Positions 44,845 through 54,402 of a stretch of 64,000 bases of DNA are shown here, piece after piece. Source of the DNA: Bacillota bacterium (GTDB lineage Bacteria > Bacillota > Clostridia > Saccharofermentanales > Saccharofermentanaceae); NCBI GenBank assembly GCA_023397475.1, contig JAEWUD010000022.1, positions 224,948-288,947 on the forward strand, read 5' to 3'. The position numbers and the translations under genes were made by a program. Numbering within the stretch: the first letter of the stretch is position 1; every line of letters begins with the position of its first letter. The notes under the pieces were generated by a model. It saw nothing but the letters and a program-made list of their open reading frames with translations. It was not told where the DNA came from and did not search any database.

Positions 44845-46221
44845 ATGATTCCAGTCGATCGTCATACCCATACAGTTTTACGCGAGACATTAGCCGCGAT
44901 CAACGGACTTTCGGTGTACACCGGCATTCGATCCGAATCGACGGTCTCCGCTCTGCGAATGCTTCTGCAGCGAATTCTCAAGCACACATCCCAGGAGACA
45001 GACTCATTGTTTGATCTGTCGACGGGCGGCAAGGACTCTGCAAAGCTCGAAGGTCAAGATCTGATCAACGTCCTTCAATGGGTCGAAGATTACACCTCGC
45101 TCTATTCACTGCTTCTTCCCGACGCACTGTCCGCGACCCCCGACCTCGGCGACGGCATTCTGAATGCCGTCCGGTTTGATGATAATCCGTTTGTCCGGAA
45201 CGCGTCCGGAATCATAACCGATGCGGGTTGCGGGGTTCCCGAGGCTGAATTGAAGCGTCTGATGCTGGGAGAATTCGAGCGCATCCGCAAGATCGCTTCT
45301 TTTCCCGCACGAATGATCACCGGCATCGTCTCTCCCTATATCGCCACAGAGTTACCCGAATGGCGGCATTTACCCCCGGAGACGGATTCTCTCCGCCTCT
45401 ATGAGGATTTTTTTGCATTCCATCGCGAGCACAGTTTTGGAATCTTCTCGAAGTACCATGCGTTTATCTGGAAGAACGGCGAGCTTGAACCTGTCGCAAA
45501 GCCGGATCCAATCTCTCTCGAGCAGCTATTCTCCTACGATTATGAGATCAATCAAGTGAAAGAGAACACCTTCCGTCTTCTGGAGCGGCGTCGCGCGGAT
45601 AATATCCTGCTTTTCGGTGCTCGCGGCACGGGCAAGTCTTCAACCGTTAAGGCTATTGCCAATGCCTACAAAGGACAGGGACTACGCCTCATTGAGATTG
45701 ACAAAGACAGCTTCCTTACCATCGCCGACCTCTTGGCGTACCTGTCGGAGCTTACATCCGTACGCCTCTCGTTTATCCTCTTTCTCGATGACCTTACGTT
45801 CCCGGAAGACGATCACCGCTATACGGTTTTGAAGACCCTCCTCGAGGGCGGTATGAAGACAAGACCGGAGAATGTCGCCATCTACGCAACTTCGAACCGC
45901 AGGCACATCGTTGCGGAGAAGGAATCCAACGACATGTATGCGAACGATGCAAAGGAAGAGCGACTCTCTCTCTCTGACCGGTTCGGTATCTCGGTTCGCT
46001 TCTCCTCGCCGACGCAGAAGATCTTTCTCGATATTGTTTATGGCATTCTCGAGAACCGTGGAATTACATATGATCCCGAGATTACCGCCCAGCGCGCGAT
46101 CACTTGGACGATGCGCGAGAATGGGCGTTCCCCTCGTACGGCTCGCCAGTTTGCCGACTATTATGAATCCGAACTCCGTGCCTCCCGAATTGCGGAGAAC
46201 ACACCGTCAAGTTCAACGTAA
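44845..46221 (+). CDS. AAA+-type ATPase, DUF815 family
   Basis: 458 residues. The C-terminal half is a P-loop ATPase: LLFGARGTGKSSTVKAIAN (Walker A near 255), LSFILFLDDLTFPEDD (Walker B), IYATSNRRHIV (sensor) and an LSLSDRFGISV segment. This is the DUF815 family, of unknown function. The N-terminal ~240 residues are helical. The ATG at 44845 has GGAGG upstream; an in-frame TTG precedes it. The oxidoreductase follows after 24 bases. Confidence 0.88.
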   Translation: MIPVDRHTHTVLRETLAAINGLSVYTGIRSESTVSALRMLLQRILKHTSQETDSLFDLSTGGKDSAKLEGQDLINVLQWVEDYTSLYSLLLPDALSATPDLGDGILNAVRFDDNPFVRNASGIITDAGCGVPEAELKRLMLGEFERIRKIASFPARMITGIVSPYIATELPEWRHLPPETDSLRLYEDFFAFHREHSFGIFSKYHAFIWKNGELEPVAKPDPISLEQLFSYDYEINQVKENTFRLLERRRADNILLFGARGTGKSSTVKAIANAYKGQGLRLIEIDKDSFLTIADLLAYLSELTSVRLSFILFLDDLTFPEDDHRYTVLKTLLEGGMKTRPENVAIYATSNRRHIVAEKESNDMYANDAKEERLSLSDRFGISVRFSSPTQKIFLDIVYGILENRGITYDPEITAQRAITWTMRENGRSPRTARQFADYYESELRASRIAENTPSSST

Positions 46222-46245
46222 ACCCGCATAACAAAGGAGATCCCC

Positions 46246-47421
46246 ATGCCAGAAGCATCTACCCCGGTATTGCGTTTTGCCCTGATCGGTTGCGGCCGGA
46301 TTGCCGTGAAGCATTTGAAAGCCATTTTCAAGAGTCGCGATTATCAACTGGTGGGAATTGCCGATGTAAGTCCCGACGCGCCCGGACGCCTACTCGCAGA
46401 TTGCGGATTATCACCCGCATCTGTCGAGAAACTCAGGACCGAGGTCGGCTTTTTCACGAACTATCACGAGATGCTCGAAAAGCTCCGTCCGGACGTTGTC
46501 GCCGTTACTGTGCCCTCCGGCCTTCATTACCGTATCGGCAAAGACGCGATGCTTGCCGGCGCGCATATCCTTCTGGAGAAGCCGATGACCATGTGTGTCG
46601 GCGAGGCCAGAGAACTTTACGAGATCTCTCATGCAACCGGCAGGAAGATTGCCATGGGCCATATCTATCGTTACTTTCCGGTCGTCAAACGACTTCGTTC
46701 CGATATCGCTTCCGGCAATTTCGGAACGATCAGCCATGGATCGGTGGTCGTTCGATGGGGACACGACCAGGCATACTACGATCAGGCACCCTGGCGCGGC
46801 ACATGGAAGTCCGACGGCGGCGCTCTGATGAATCAATCCGTCCATGCCCTTGACCTTCTGTGCTGGCTCATGTGCGGCGAAGCTGTAAAGGTCAGCGCGA
46901 TGCTCGAGCGCCGGATGCACCATATGGAGGCTGAGGACGTTGCCCTGGGCACCGTTCGTTTGAACAACGGCGCTTTGTGCCAAATCGAGGGAACAACAAA
47001 TTCTCCGAAGAAAGATCACGAAGCCTCCTTCTACCTCTGCGGAACACAAGGCACTATTCGCATCGGACTTCGCAAAGGTATTCCTTCCTTTGATATTCGG
47101 GACGCGAACAACAAGAAACTAAATTTCTATTACCTTCGTGAGGATCTTCGCGAGAAGGGTCTCGCATCCATTCTTGCGGCAACGAATCCGCATGCCGGTA
47201 TTTATAAGGATCTTGCCGAGGCGATTCACGAAACAAGAGAACCCCTGGCGGACGCTCAATCTGGTTTCACCTCCGTTCAGATGGTTCTTGCCATGTACTT
47301 GTCCGCCAAAGAACAGAAGCATGTTTCCCTGCCCTTGGCGGATTCCGTTTCCTCTGAAACAATGATAGGATTTTTTCCTTCACAGGATCCTTCCTCGTCT
47401 TCCGACACTTCGAAGAAATGA
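46246..47421 (+). CDS. Gfo/Idh/MocA family oxidoreductase
   Basis: 391 residues: NAD(P)-binding Rossmann domain (FALIGCGRIAVKHLKAI), EKPMTM motif with the catalytic Lys, GHIYRYFPVVKRLRSDI, and the C-terminal beta-sheet domain with the DGGALMNQSVHALDLLCWL segment (His in the active site). Closest by pattern to nucleotide-sugar dehydrogenases such as WlbA, but the substrate is not predictable. AAGGAG lies seven bases before the ATG. The last 155 bases overlap the membrane-anchored gene on the opposite strand. Confidence 0.88.
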   Translation: MPEASTPVLRFALIGCGRIAVKHLKAIFKSRDYQLVGIADVSPDAPGRLLADCGLSPASVEKLRTEVGFFTNYHEMLEKLRPDVVAVTVPSGLHYRIGKDAMLAGAHILLEKPMTMCVGEARELYEISHATGRKIAMGHIYRYFPVVKRLRSDIASGNFGTISHGSVVVRWGHDQAYYDQAPWRGTWKSDGGALMNQSVHALDLLCWLMCGEAVKVSAMLERRMHHMEAEDVALGTVRLNNGALCQIEGTTNSPKKDHEASFYLCGTQGTIRIGLRKGIPSFDIRDANNKKLNFYYLREDLREKGLASILAATNPHAGIYKDLAEAIHETREPLADAQSGFTSVQMVLAMYLSAKEQKHVSLPLADSVSSETMIGFFPSQDPSSSSDTSKK

Positions 47422-48295
47422 AATCGAAGACAACAACCAGAGCGGATAACAATAATGGGATCGAGCAAAGTGCGTATGCCATTACTCCATATTTCTCAAG
47501 TACCCGATCCATCCCGGCAAGTGTTTCTTCCAATGTTTTATCAGATGATCTTGTGTCGAGTGCACTGTTAACAGGAAGAGGCTCCGATTTTTCCTGAGAA
47601 GAGGAATCAGACATCTTCCCCTCGATTATGTTTATAACCTCCTCGATGTCGTCCTTCTCGCCCTCTGTCACGGAACGTGTGACATCTGCTACTGCAGACA
47701 ACACGGATTCATGTGTAGGGAGAGACGCTGTTATACTCTCCTCTCCAGACGTTTCTTCTGACGCAATTTGTGTTGCGGAATCTCTCGTAACACCCGCAAT
47801 CGAAGACGTCTCTTCCGTAGGAGATGTTTCCGGAACCTCTGATGTGATCGTCTCCGGCACCGTCTCACTTCCCTGCGTTACAAGCGGATCCGTAACCGTA
47901 GGCTCCGGATTCGAGGCAGCAATCGCCTCAATGACTGCCATTGTACCGGCAAATCCAGGTTCTGACGTCACGAGGATCTGGAAGCCGTCAGCCGGTTTTC
48001 CGAGTATTTGAATTCGCCAAACTCCTGCCTCCGCGGAAGATATGCCTACACGAAGAATCTTCTCTTCCCGAAGATATGAACCCGGATATGTCGCCTCATT
48101 GACAGCTGCACCGCTCGGTGATTTCAGTGAAACAGAACTTACCTCTCCTTCGTAATACAGGCTGAAGACCGCATTCGCAACACTCTTCTCCAAGGTTATT
48201 TGAAATGCACAATCCGCGCGAACATTCGCCACCGGCGCCGCAACCATGATGAAAGCGATGGCAATGACGATCATCCCATATCGAATTCTCTTCAT
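47267..48295 (-). CDS. Membrane-anchored surface protein next to adhesin
   Basis: About 342 residues. Signal peptide at the N-terminus (MKRIRYGMIVIAIAFIMVAA), a ~90-residue extracellular beta-rich domain (FSLYYEGEVSSVSLKSPSG, GVWRIQILGKPADGFQILV), a ~150-residue Ser/Thr/Glu linker, then one transmembrane span (VMAYALCSIPLLLSALVVVFDFIS) and a basic cytosolic tail. Bitopic, with the globular part outside. The likely start is the ATG at 48295. It lies 17 bases behind the thioester adhesin and is probably cotranscribed, perhaps as a partner. It overlaps the oxidoreductase gene by 155 bases at the 3' ends. Confidence 0.7.
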   Translation of the reverse strand: MKRIRYGMIVIAIAFIMVAAPVANVRADCAFQITLEKSVANAVFSLYYEGEVSSVSLKSPSGAAVNEATYPGSYLREEKILRVGISSAEAGVWRIQILGKPADGFQILVTSEPGFAGTMAVIEAIAASNPEPTVTDPLVTQGSETVPETITSEVPETSPTEETSSIAGVTRDSATQIASEETSGEESITASLPTHESVLSAVADVTRSVTEGEKDDIEEVINIIEGKMSDSSSQEKSEPLPVNSALDTRSSDKTLEETLAGMDRVLEKYGVMAYALCSIPLLLSALVVVFDFISSKCRKTRKDPVKEKILSLFQRKRNPPRAGKHASVLWRTSTWQEPSERR

Positions 48296-48312
48296 CCTTT
48301 TCACGTCCTTTC

Positions 48313-51300
48313 TTACGAAACCTCGTCATCCGTCGGAACCGGATGCGGCTTCCCACCCTGTTTTTTTCGCGAAACGATTACCGCGAAAAGTATCGAAGCG
48401 GCTCCGAAAAGAATGATCCAAATCGGATAGTTCTTCGTCATTTCTCCTGTCTTTGGAGGAATCGGCGCGTTCACCAATGTGATGACTGTCGTCAACCCAT
48501 CCATCGAAAACGTCTGCGGTGTCGGATCGATCAAGTAGCCTTCCGGTGCCCGCGTCTCTTTGATCGAATAGGATCCGGGCAGAAGTCCTCGTATATATGC
48601 ACTTCCCTCCGGTCCTGTTACGCCGAAATCGGATGCCTCCGTTAACGGCTCCGGGTAATCGTCCGTATACGCTGCCGGAAGATAGAACTTATTTAGCGCA
48701 TCGTAGCACAGAGGAATAACCTCTCCGTTCGCATCATTGATCACAGAGAATTCCATTCCCTCCAGAAACTTCCCGTCCGTCGACTGTTTATTCACTTGTA
48801 ACGAGGTGTAGTCATTGGTCAGGCGAAAGGTATAGATCGCTCCAAACGTCATATCACGAATTTGTATCCGCTCATTTATCAGGGCAAATCCGTCCCATGT
48901 TGACAGTTCTTTCAAATATAGTTCGCCCGGTGTCAGATAGATCTCTGCATATCCGTCATTATCTGTTGTCATGCGCGCAAGCTCACGATCCGTTCTCGCA
49001 TCATATACGCCGAATACGACTCCGTGCATTGGCGTTTCCGTATTCTCGGTGACCTTGTAGACTTGGAGCAACGCAAGTTTCTGGTTTACGAGCGTGAGAT
49101 TCGCGGAAGAGAGATCTGTTCCGTCCTCCAAAGAACGTTCAATGACAAAGCTCTTGTTCTCTCCTAATGCATATCCTGTATTCGTCTTCGTCTCAACAAG
49201 CGTGTATTCGCCATACGGCAAGACAATCGTATTCGCCAGACCCAACTCATTTGTAATCAATCTGTCGACGAGATTGGCATCTTTATCATAAACATCAAAC
49301 TCCACGTCGCTCATCGGAAGGTTCGTGTCTCCGGCAACCTTGTAGATCTCCAGTACTCCCTTGATTGAACGGTTCACGATCGGTTGTCCGTTGTTGAGAG
49401 CTACGGTGACAATCTCTGTCTCTCCGTCGGTGTCCGGGCTTACCGTCAATGGCCACACGCTTGTCTTATCCCATACCACGCCTTCGGTAACCTTCAGCTC
49501 CTTGGCATAGTATTGACCGAACGGGAGATCCTTGGTCGATGTGGCCTTTCCGTCTGCTCCCGTGATCAGGAGATCGACGAGGCTGTCCTTCTTGACGATG
49601 ACCGTGCCGTTCGGGGACAGGATGTCGTTCGTCGTATAGAGACCGAATACAATGCCCTGGGCCGCGACAATCGATGTCTCGTAGTTGCCGGTCGAAGCAT
49701 TTCTTGTCATGACTTCCTTCTGCTTCTCGACGGCGATCGCGATGTCCTGCTTACTATCCTGCATCGCCTTGCCCTGGGAGATCACGGTGATCGTCTGATC
49801 GGCATAGGTGAAGTCAAAGATCAGGGGATTAGACGCAAGCGTCTGTCCCAGAGGCGCGGTCGTCTCGCGAACGATGTACTGCGCGGTACCGTCCGCGCCG
49901 AGCGGAAGATCATCCATCGTCGCGATGTACTTAATACTGTTATCCGGCTGTGTGACGGCTGATGTCGTCATCGTTCCGACCCATTCGTTGGCACGGTACA
50001 GTATCACTCCGTTTACATCCACGATGTCCTCTTCGCTTGCATAGACCATGAAAACCGCTCCGTTCATCGGGCGCTGGTCATAATAGAAGTCATAGACAGA
50101 GAGCTGATTCCCGTCTCCGTCGGTGACAAGGTTTCCGGACATGTCCTTCGCGTCAACCTTCGCCGCCGTGATCAAGGTCTCGCCCTGCTTCTCAACCGAG
50201 AGCGAACAGGTCTGACGATCGTTCGCGAATTCTTCGGAACGGACATCCTTGCCCATGGAGACAGTAACAACTGAGGATCCATGATCGGCCATGCGCACGG
50301 TGAACGGGTACAGTCCTGTTGTAAGCGTGTAGCCGACCGGGGCCTTGATCTCCTTGATGTAATAGGTTCCGACAAGAAGAGGAAGATCCGAGAGATTGAC
50401 GGTACCGGTGATGTCGGTGGTGAAGGTATTAACGTCATTGCTGTCAGAGAGAACCGTCGCCTGATCCGATGCAAGGATCTGGAACGAGGCTCCCGCCAGC
50501 GGGATGACAAGTCCGGTATCTGCGTCTGTCTTGATTATCTTCAGGTATTGTTCGTAGATCTCATTGGTACGCTCATACGTGTAGTGCTGATTGGCCGTCG
50601 CTCCGATCGTGACGGTCCAGGGCTGCACGAGGAAGGTATCCGTTGTCGCTGCGGATGTGATCTGCTCACAAGTGTAGGTGCCATACGGCAGGAGATGTGT
50701 AGATCTTCCGATTCCATCCGCTCCGGTCGTGATGACATCACAGGTATCCGCTGCCTTGGGATCTCCCGCGAGAGCTGCAGCGTAGTTTGCGTAAGCTGCC
50801 GGATAAATGACAAACGTCGCTCCCGGTTCCACGGTACGGTTATCCGGATCTGATGCGGGCGCCCGGTACTTCTGGATCTCGATGTCCCCCCAATAGGTGT
50901 CGTTTACAAGGTTCAAGACTTGGTTATCGTTGTTGACGGCGCCAACGGTCACGTTGCGATCGGCGACCGGGATCGTCCCTGCCGGGGCGGAAGACTGATG
51001 CACCGTGTATGTTCCGTACGGGAGAAGACCGGTGCGCGCATAACCGGTAGGATCGGTTGTGACCAACGAGCAGATCGCGCCGGCATTGACCGCATCCGTA
51101 TAGGTTGCATACACCGAGGGGAAAACCTGGAATATTGCGTTAGCTTCCGGAACATCGACCGAGAGATTTGTCGTCTTGTGGATCTCTACGGTTCCCTGGG
51201 TGATCTGGTTGTCGATGTCAAAATACACAACATCCGCGTGCGCAGCATTTCCGGAGTCATCCACACCGATCTCAAACGAACGAACGGTGGTATCGATGAC

Positions 51301-52731
51301 GGTTCCTACCGGGGCGAATGTCTGGACCAGGGTATAGGTACCGTGTGGCAGAAGGATCGATCGATCGTATCCGGTAACGCTAGTCGTGAGGGTGTCTACC
51401 ACGACATTGGAAGCGTTTCGCACCTCGAAGATCGCGCCGACTTCTGGGAAGCGAACCGAGCCGAGCCGCGTAAACTTCTGGACATCGACATAGCCGTCGC
51501 CCTGCTCATTAAAGTACGAGTTCGGTGGATCGGTCGGACCATAAACCTTGACCGTAACAACCTGATCCGCGATCGGGAACGTTCCGCGGGGAGCTACCGT
51601 CTGATGGAGAACGTAATCCCCCAGGGGCAAGGGTGTTGATGTTCCGAAGCCGGTTGCGTCCGTAGTAAGCGTTCCCACGGGTGCTCCGGCAGCGACGGCA
51701 GCTTCATAGGAGGCGTAGGTTGTCGGATACAAGACAAACGTTGCGTTCGCTTCCGGGATGTCGCCCCGGTCCATCGTGCGCGTTACTTTGTAGATCTGCA
51801 GTTCGCCCATTCCTTCGGGAAGGTCAACTGATGCGGGGTCAGCATACGCATTTCCACTCACGGCAATCATCGTCTGCTTCGTCTTATCCTGTTCATCTTG
51901 CGAGATATCGAAGACGTGAATGTTTTGAATCGCATTCTGTGAATAAGACGTACATTCGATTTGATGATTTGGATCGGCGGCATACGCGACCGGATCTGTC
52001 ATCCGTAAATGCAGTAGTACATTCCCGGTAAAGTCTAATCCACCATCTACCGAAATGCCTGCCGGTAGACGAGTGACGGACCAATGGTCTGTATCCGTCT
52101 CCGTGACCTGAACAGTACAGAGTAGTGTGCCACCATCCATAGTCCATGCAGACGGAAGATCCATAGTGACACGAGGATATATAACCGTCTGATTCACGCC
52201 GTAATTATACAATGTTTTAGCAAACGCCAAAGCTCCTTCGTGACCCGGTGCGGTAACACGATCGATGAAGGTATGATCCCAACTTCTCCCTGCGCCATTA
52301 TTCAAGCAGAAAGATTCCAGCCAATGAATGGCCGCCTGCGTGGCATATCTCGCGTCGTCTGCGGAGAGTCCATTCGTATCGAACGGAAATCCGTGCTGGA
52401 TAATTGAATACATGCCGTTCATGTAATTGGTATCAGCAATAGAAGCGTCATTGAAATCGTAGAGTTCGCCGTTTGGGGCAGTGGCATACGCATCAACGCA
52501 ATATGCTGTTTCTCGGTTTCCCATTCCTGCTTCCGGAGCGAGGTAGTAGAAACCCGTCTGCATAGCAGTCCCGCCTGGCGTATAGAAATAACTTCGCATC
52601 CCTCCATCTTCCTGATGAATATGTGCTTGGGCCGGAGCTGTCCATGCGACGAGTGTCGAAGCAGGGACAAGGGATATGAGCATCGAGAGTGTAATAAGTA
52701 GTGAGAGCAGTCTACGGTATTTGTTCTTCAT
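48313..52731 (-). CDS. Thioester adhesin with ten SpaA/Cna-B repeats and PPKTG sorting signal
   Basis: A 1472-residue cell-wall adhesin. Signal peptide 1-36 (ends APAQA). Thioester domain about 40-240: YCVD with Cys78 and TQAAIHW with Gln132 form the internal thioester used to bind host surfaces covalently. Then about ten SpaA/Cna-B repeats, each opening with a lysine-containing strand (GELQIYK, GYVDVQK, GTVEIHK and so on) and closing near Y-x-L-x-E/Q-x-x-AP. The C-terminus has PPKTGE, a membrane span (YPIWIILFGAASILFAVIV) and RKK: a sortase sorting signal with Pro in place of Leu. AGGAGG lies seven bases before the ATG at 52731. No sortase is in the window. Confidence 0.9.
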   Translation of the reverse strand: MKNKYRRLLSLLITLSMLISLVPASTLVAWTAPAQAHIHQEDGGMRSYFYTPGGTAMQTGFYYLAPEAGMGNRETAYCVDAYATAPNGELYDFNDASIADTNYMNGMYSIIQHGFPFDTNGLSADDARYATQAAIHWLESFCLNNGAGRSWDHTFIDRVTAPGHEGALAFAKTLYNYGVNQTVIYPRVTMDLPSAWTMDGGTLLCTVQVTETDTDHWSVTRLPAGISVDGGLDFTGNVLLHLRMTDPVAYAADPNHQIECTSYSQNAIQNIHVFDISQDEQDKTKQTMIAVSGNAYADPASVDLPEGMGELQIYKVTRTMDRGDIPEANATFVLYPTTYASYEAAVAAGAPVGTLTTDATGFGTSTPLPLGDYVLHQTVAPRGTFPIADQVVTVKVYGPTDPPNSYFNEQGDGYVDVQKFTRLGSVRFPEVGAIFEVRNASNVVVDTLTTSVTGYDRSILLPHGTYTLVQTFAPVGTVIDTTVRSFEIGVDDSGNAAHADVVYFDIDNQITQGTVEIHKTTNLSVDVPEANAIFQVFPSVYATYTDAVNAGAICSLVTTDPTGYARTGLLPYGTYTVHQSSAPAGTIPVADRNVTVGAVNNDNQVLNLVNDTYWGDIEIQKYRAPASDPDNRTVEPGATFVIYPAAYANYAAALAGDPKAADTCDVITTGADGIGRSTHLLPYGTYTCEQITSAATTDTFLVQPWTVTIGATANQHYTYERTNEIYEQYLKIIKTDADTGLVIPLAGASFQILASDQATVLSDSNDVNTFTTDITGTVNLSDLPLLVGTYYIKEIKAPVGYTLTTGLYPFTVRMADHGSSVVTVSMGKDVRSEEFANDRQTCSLSVEKQGETLITAAKVDAKDMSGNLVTDGDGNQLSVYDFYYDQRPMNGAVFMVYASEEDIVDVNGVILYRANEWVGTMTTSAVTQPDNSIKYIATMDDLPLGADGTAQYIVRETTAPLGQTLASNPLIFDFTYADQTITVISQGKAMQDSKQDIAIAVEKQKEVMTRNASTGNYETSIVAAQGIVFGLYTTNDILSPNGTVIVKKDSLVDLLITGADGKATSTKDLPFGQYYAKELKVTEGVVWDKTSVWPLTVSPDTDGETEIVTVALNNGQPIVNRSIKGVLEIYKVAGDTNLPMSDVEFDVYDKDANLVDRLITNELGLANTIVLPYGEYTLVETKTNTGYALGENKSFVIERSLEDGTDLSSANLTLVNQKLALLQVYKVTENTETPMHGVVFGVYDARTDRELARMTTDNDGYAEIYLTPGELYLKELSTWDGFALINERIQIRDMTFGAIYTFRLTNDYTSLQVNKQSTDGKFLEGMEFSVINDANGEVIPLCYDALNKFYLPAAYTDDYPEPLTEASDFGVTGPEGSAYIRGLLPGSYSIKETRAPEGYLIDPTPQTFSMDGLTTVITLVNAPIPPKTGEMTKNYPIWIILFGAASILFAVIVSRKKQGGKPHPVPTDDEVS

Positions 52732-52804
52732 GTGTTTCCTCCTTGGTTGAATCATTGGTTTCATAAATGATTGTCCTACGTAGGACGGTGGATAAACCTG
52801 GGCA

Positions 52805-52838
52805 GAAAAAAACCGCCTTGTTTTCACAAAACGGTTTT
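52805..52838 (-). terminator. Intrinsic terminator behind Thr/Pro-rich lipoprotein gene
   Basis: AAAACCG and CGGTTTT arms with inner TTGT/ACAA pairing, then a run of seven T on the minus strand. It ends the lipoprotein transcript before the adhesin ribosome site. Confidence 0.8.
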
Positions 52839-52861
52839 GTGGGTATATTGTTATCTTGCGA

Positions 52862-53599
52862 TTACGGAGACGGTGTAGGTGTGTCCGCTGGAGGTGGAGC
52901 CGGTGTTGTTTCTGGCGGAGGTGCTGCGGTTGGGGCAGGCGTTGGTAAGTAGGCTATCTCAAATGACATATGCAACCATCCACTCTCTATCCAACAAGAA
53001 ACGGATACTATTGCACTCTTACCTGTGATTTTTCCTTTTATGAAAGCGTCAATATACCGCTGGTCGCTCGACATAAATCCGAGTTCTGCACTCATCGATC
53101 CATTACCTTTAACTTCGGCATCCGGAAACCATAGCCCGTTATCCTTGGCATACTGAACAATCCCTTCGCGGATCGCGTCCGGGTTCTCCGTGTATCTGGG
53201 TGTCGTAGCCTTAGTTGTCGTCGGCGCAGGCTCGGTTGCCTTCGTCGTTGCCGCTGGAGCGGTTGTCTGCGTCGGCTGGGTCGGAGCCTTGGTCGGCTTC
53301 GCTGTCGGGGCGGCGGTAGTTGTCGCTACCGTCGTCGCACTTGTCTCAGGCGTGATCGTCGGTGTAACCGTCGGAGTGACCGTTGGCTTCTCGGTCGGCG
53401 TGGGCGTCGCGGTCTTGGTTGTCTCGGTCTGGGCAGCGGTCTCGGTCGTCGCAAGAGTATCCGGAGCGGTGCTTACCGCACTGAGGATCGTCAGATCCGT
53501 CTCTGCCACCGTGTTACTTCCGGACACGTTGCATGCAGATAGCAGCATGGTTCCAATAAGTCCCAGTGTGATGATGGCGATGGTCTTCTTGTTTCTCAT
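52862..53599 (-). CDS. Lipoprotein with Thr/Pro-rich linker
   Basis: 245 residues: signal peptide ending in the lipobox LLSAC (Cys23), a long Thr/Pro/Ala-rich stalk (about 40-135, with TPTPTEKPTVTPTVTPT), a compact ~80-residue region (IREGIVQYAKDNGLWFPDAEVKG, DQRYIDAFIKGKITG), then a Pro-rich tail. Probably membrane-anchored with the compact domain held away from the membrane. Function unknown. AAGGAG precedes the ATG. Between the small-protein triplet and the adhesin. Confidence 0.8.
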   Translation of the reverse strand: MRNKKTIAIITLGLIGTMLLSACNVSGSNTVAETDLTILSAVSTAPDTLATTETAAQTETTKTATPTPTEKPTVTPTVTPTITPETSATTVATTTAAPTAKPTKAPTQPTQTTAPAATTKATEPAPTTTKATTPRYTENPDAIREGIVQYAKDNGLWFPDAEVKGNGSMSAELGFMSSDQRYIDAFIKGKITGKSAIVSVSCWIESGWLHMSFEIAYLPTPAPTAAPPPETTPAPPPADTPTPSP

Positions 53600-53645
53600 A
53601 TAGATACTCTCCTTCTCTTGTTGTTTCTCTCCGCTTGAGCGGTCT

Positions 53646-53999
53646 TCAGAAAGGTTGAACTCGATAATTCTCGCCCTCCCCTTCTGTATCCTTCGCCTCG
53701 TCGATCGCGACGAGCTTACGTAATGTGTCGATGATCGCTACTTTCTCGGAATCTCCCCACATGTGCCAGGTGTCCCGCAGGAACTTACTGACCATGGCAA
53801 GGAGTTCATTCTTCTTCATCGCTCCGAGGAGAAAGAAATCCAGCTTCGCTGCTTCGATTCTGCCGCCGTCATTTCTGGTCTTCTCGTTAAATTCCTCTTC
53901 TTCCAGCGATGAGACAGCCGCGACGGCCACCCCATCATAAACTTGTGTCTTCCCCTTATAGGTGATCAACACCTTATCGTCTGCGTTAATCTCCGTCAT
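53646..53999 (-). CDS. Tandem paralogue 3 of unrecognised small protein family
   Basis: 117 residues. Starts MTEINADDKVLITYKGKTQVYDGV, with a middle acidic stretch (SLEEEEFNE) and a C-terminal motif LRDTWHMWGDSEKVAIIDTLRKLVA. The same frame occurs in the two genes upstream. No signal peptide, membrane span or known domain seen. The ATG at 53999 has GGGAGG upstream. Cytosolic, likely helical in the second half. I do not recognise the family. Confidence 0.7.
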   Translation of the reverse strand: MTEINADDKVLITYKGKTQVYDGVAVAAVSSLEEEEFNEKTRNDGGRIEAAKLDFFLLGAMKKNELLAMVSKFLRDTWHMWGDSEKVAIIDTLRKLVAIDEAKDTEGEGENYRVQPF

Positions 54000-54048
54000 G
54001 CTTGGTCCTCCCCACTCTCCGTCATCCTCTCGATCACTTCCATGACCT

Positions 54049-54360
54049 TCAAAATCCATAATCTAATGTGATTAGCTCACGCAGTGTTCTTGTGAATTCG
54101 AGCCTATCTGGAAGATTCATATTTTTCCAGGTTTCCCGGATAAATTCCTGACTCATTGCCAGGATTTCTTCTTGACTCAAAAATCCAAGCAGAAAGTAGT
54201 TTACTCGAAATAAGTCGACTCCTTCATATTCTTCGTTGGTCAACTCGTTCTTCTCCTCGGCATCTACGGTAGTGGTGCTTACTACGATCACTCCGTCATA
54301 TACTTCTGTCTCACCATTATAGCTGATCAGCACTTTGTCTTTCACGCATATCTCCGGCAT
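54049..54360 (-). CDS. Tandem paralogue 2 of unrecognised small protein family
   Basis: 103 residues: MPEICVKDKVLISYNGETEVYDGV at the start, YFLLGFLSQEEILAMSQEFIRETW in the middle and PDRLEFTRTLRELITLD at the end, matching the other two copies. It lacks the C-terminal extension of copy 3. GGAGGT precedes the ATG. Forms one operon with its neighbours. Function unknown. Confidence 0.7.
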   Translation of the reverse strand: MPEICVKDKVLISYNGETEVYDGVIVVSTTTVDAEEKNELTNEEYEGVDLFRVNYFLLGFLSQEEILAMSQEFIRETWKNMNLPDRLEFTRTLRELITLDYGF

Positions 54361-54402
54361 ATTTTACCTCCACATATCTCTTATTGGTCGAACTCGATCA
54401 CT

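Noticed and set aside
49384..51639. Long plus-strand frames opposite the adhesin (for example 49384-49962 and 50920-51639)
   Set aside because: Mirror frames of repetitive Thr/Val-rich coding sequence, without ribosome sites or recognisable protein.
53190..53603. Val/Ala-rich plus-strand frame
   Set aside because: Antisense of the Thr/Pro-rich lipoprotein stalk; low complexity.
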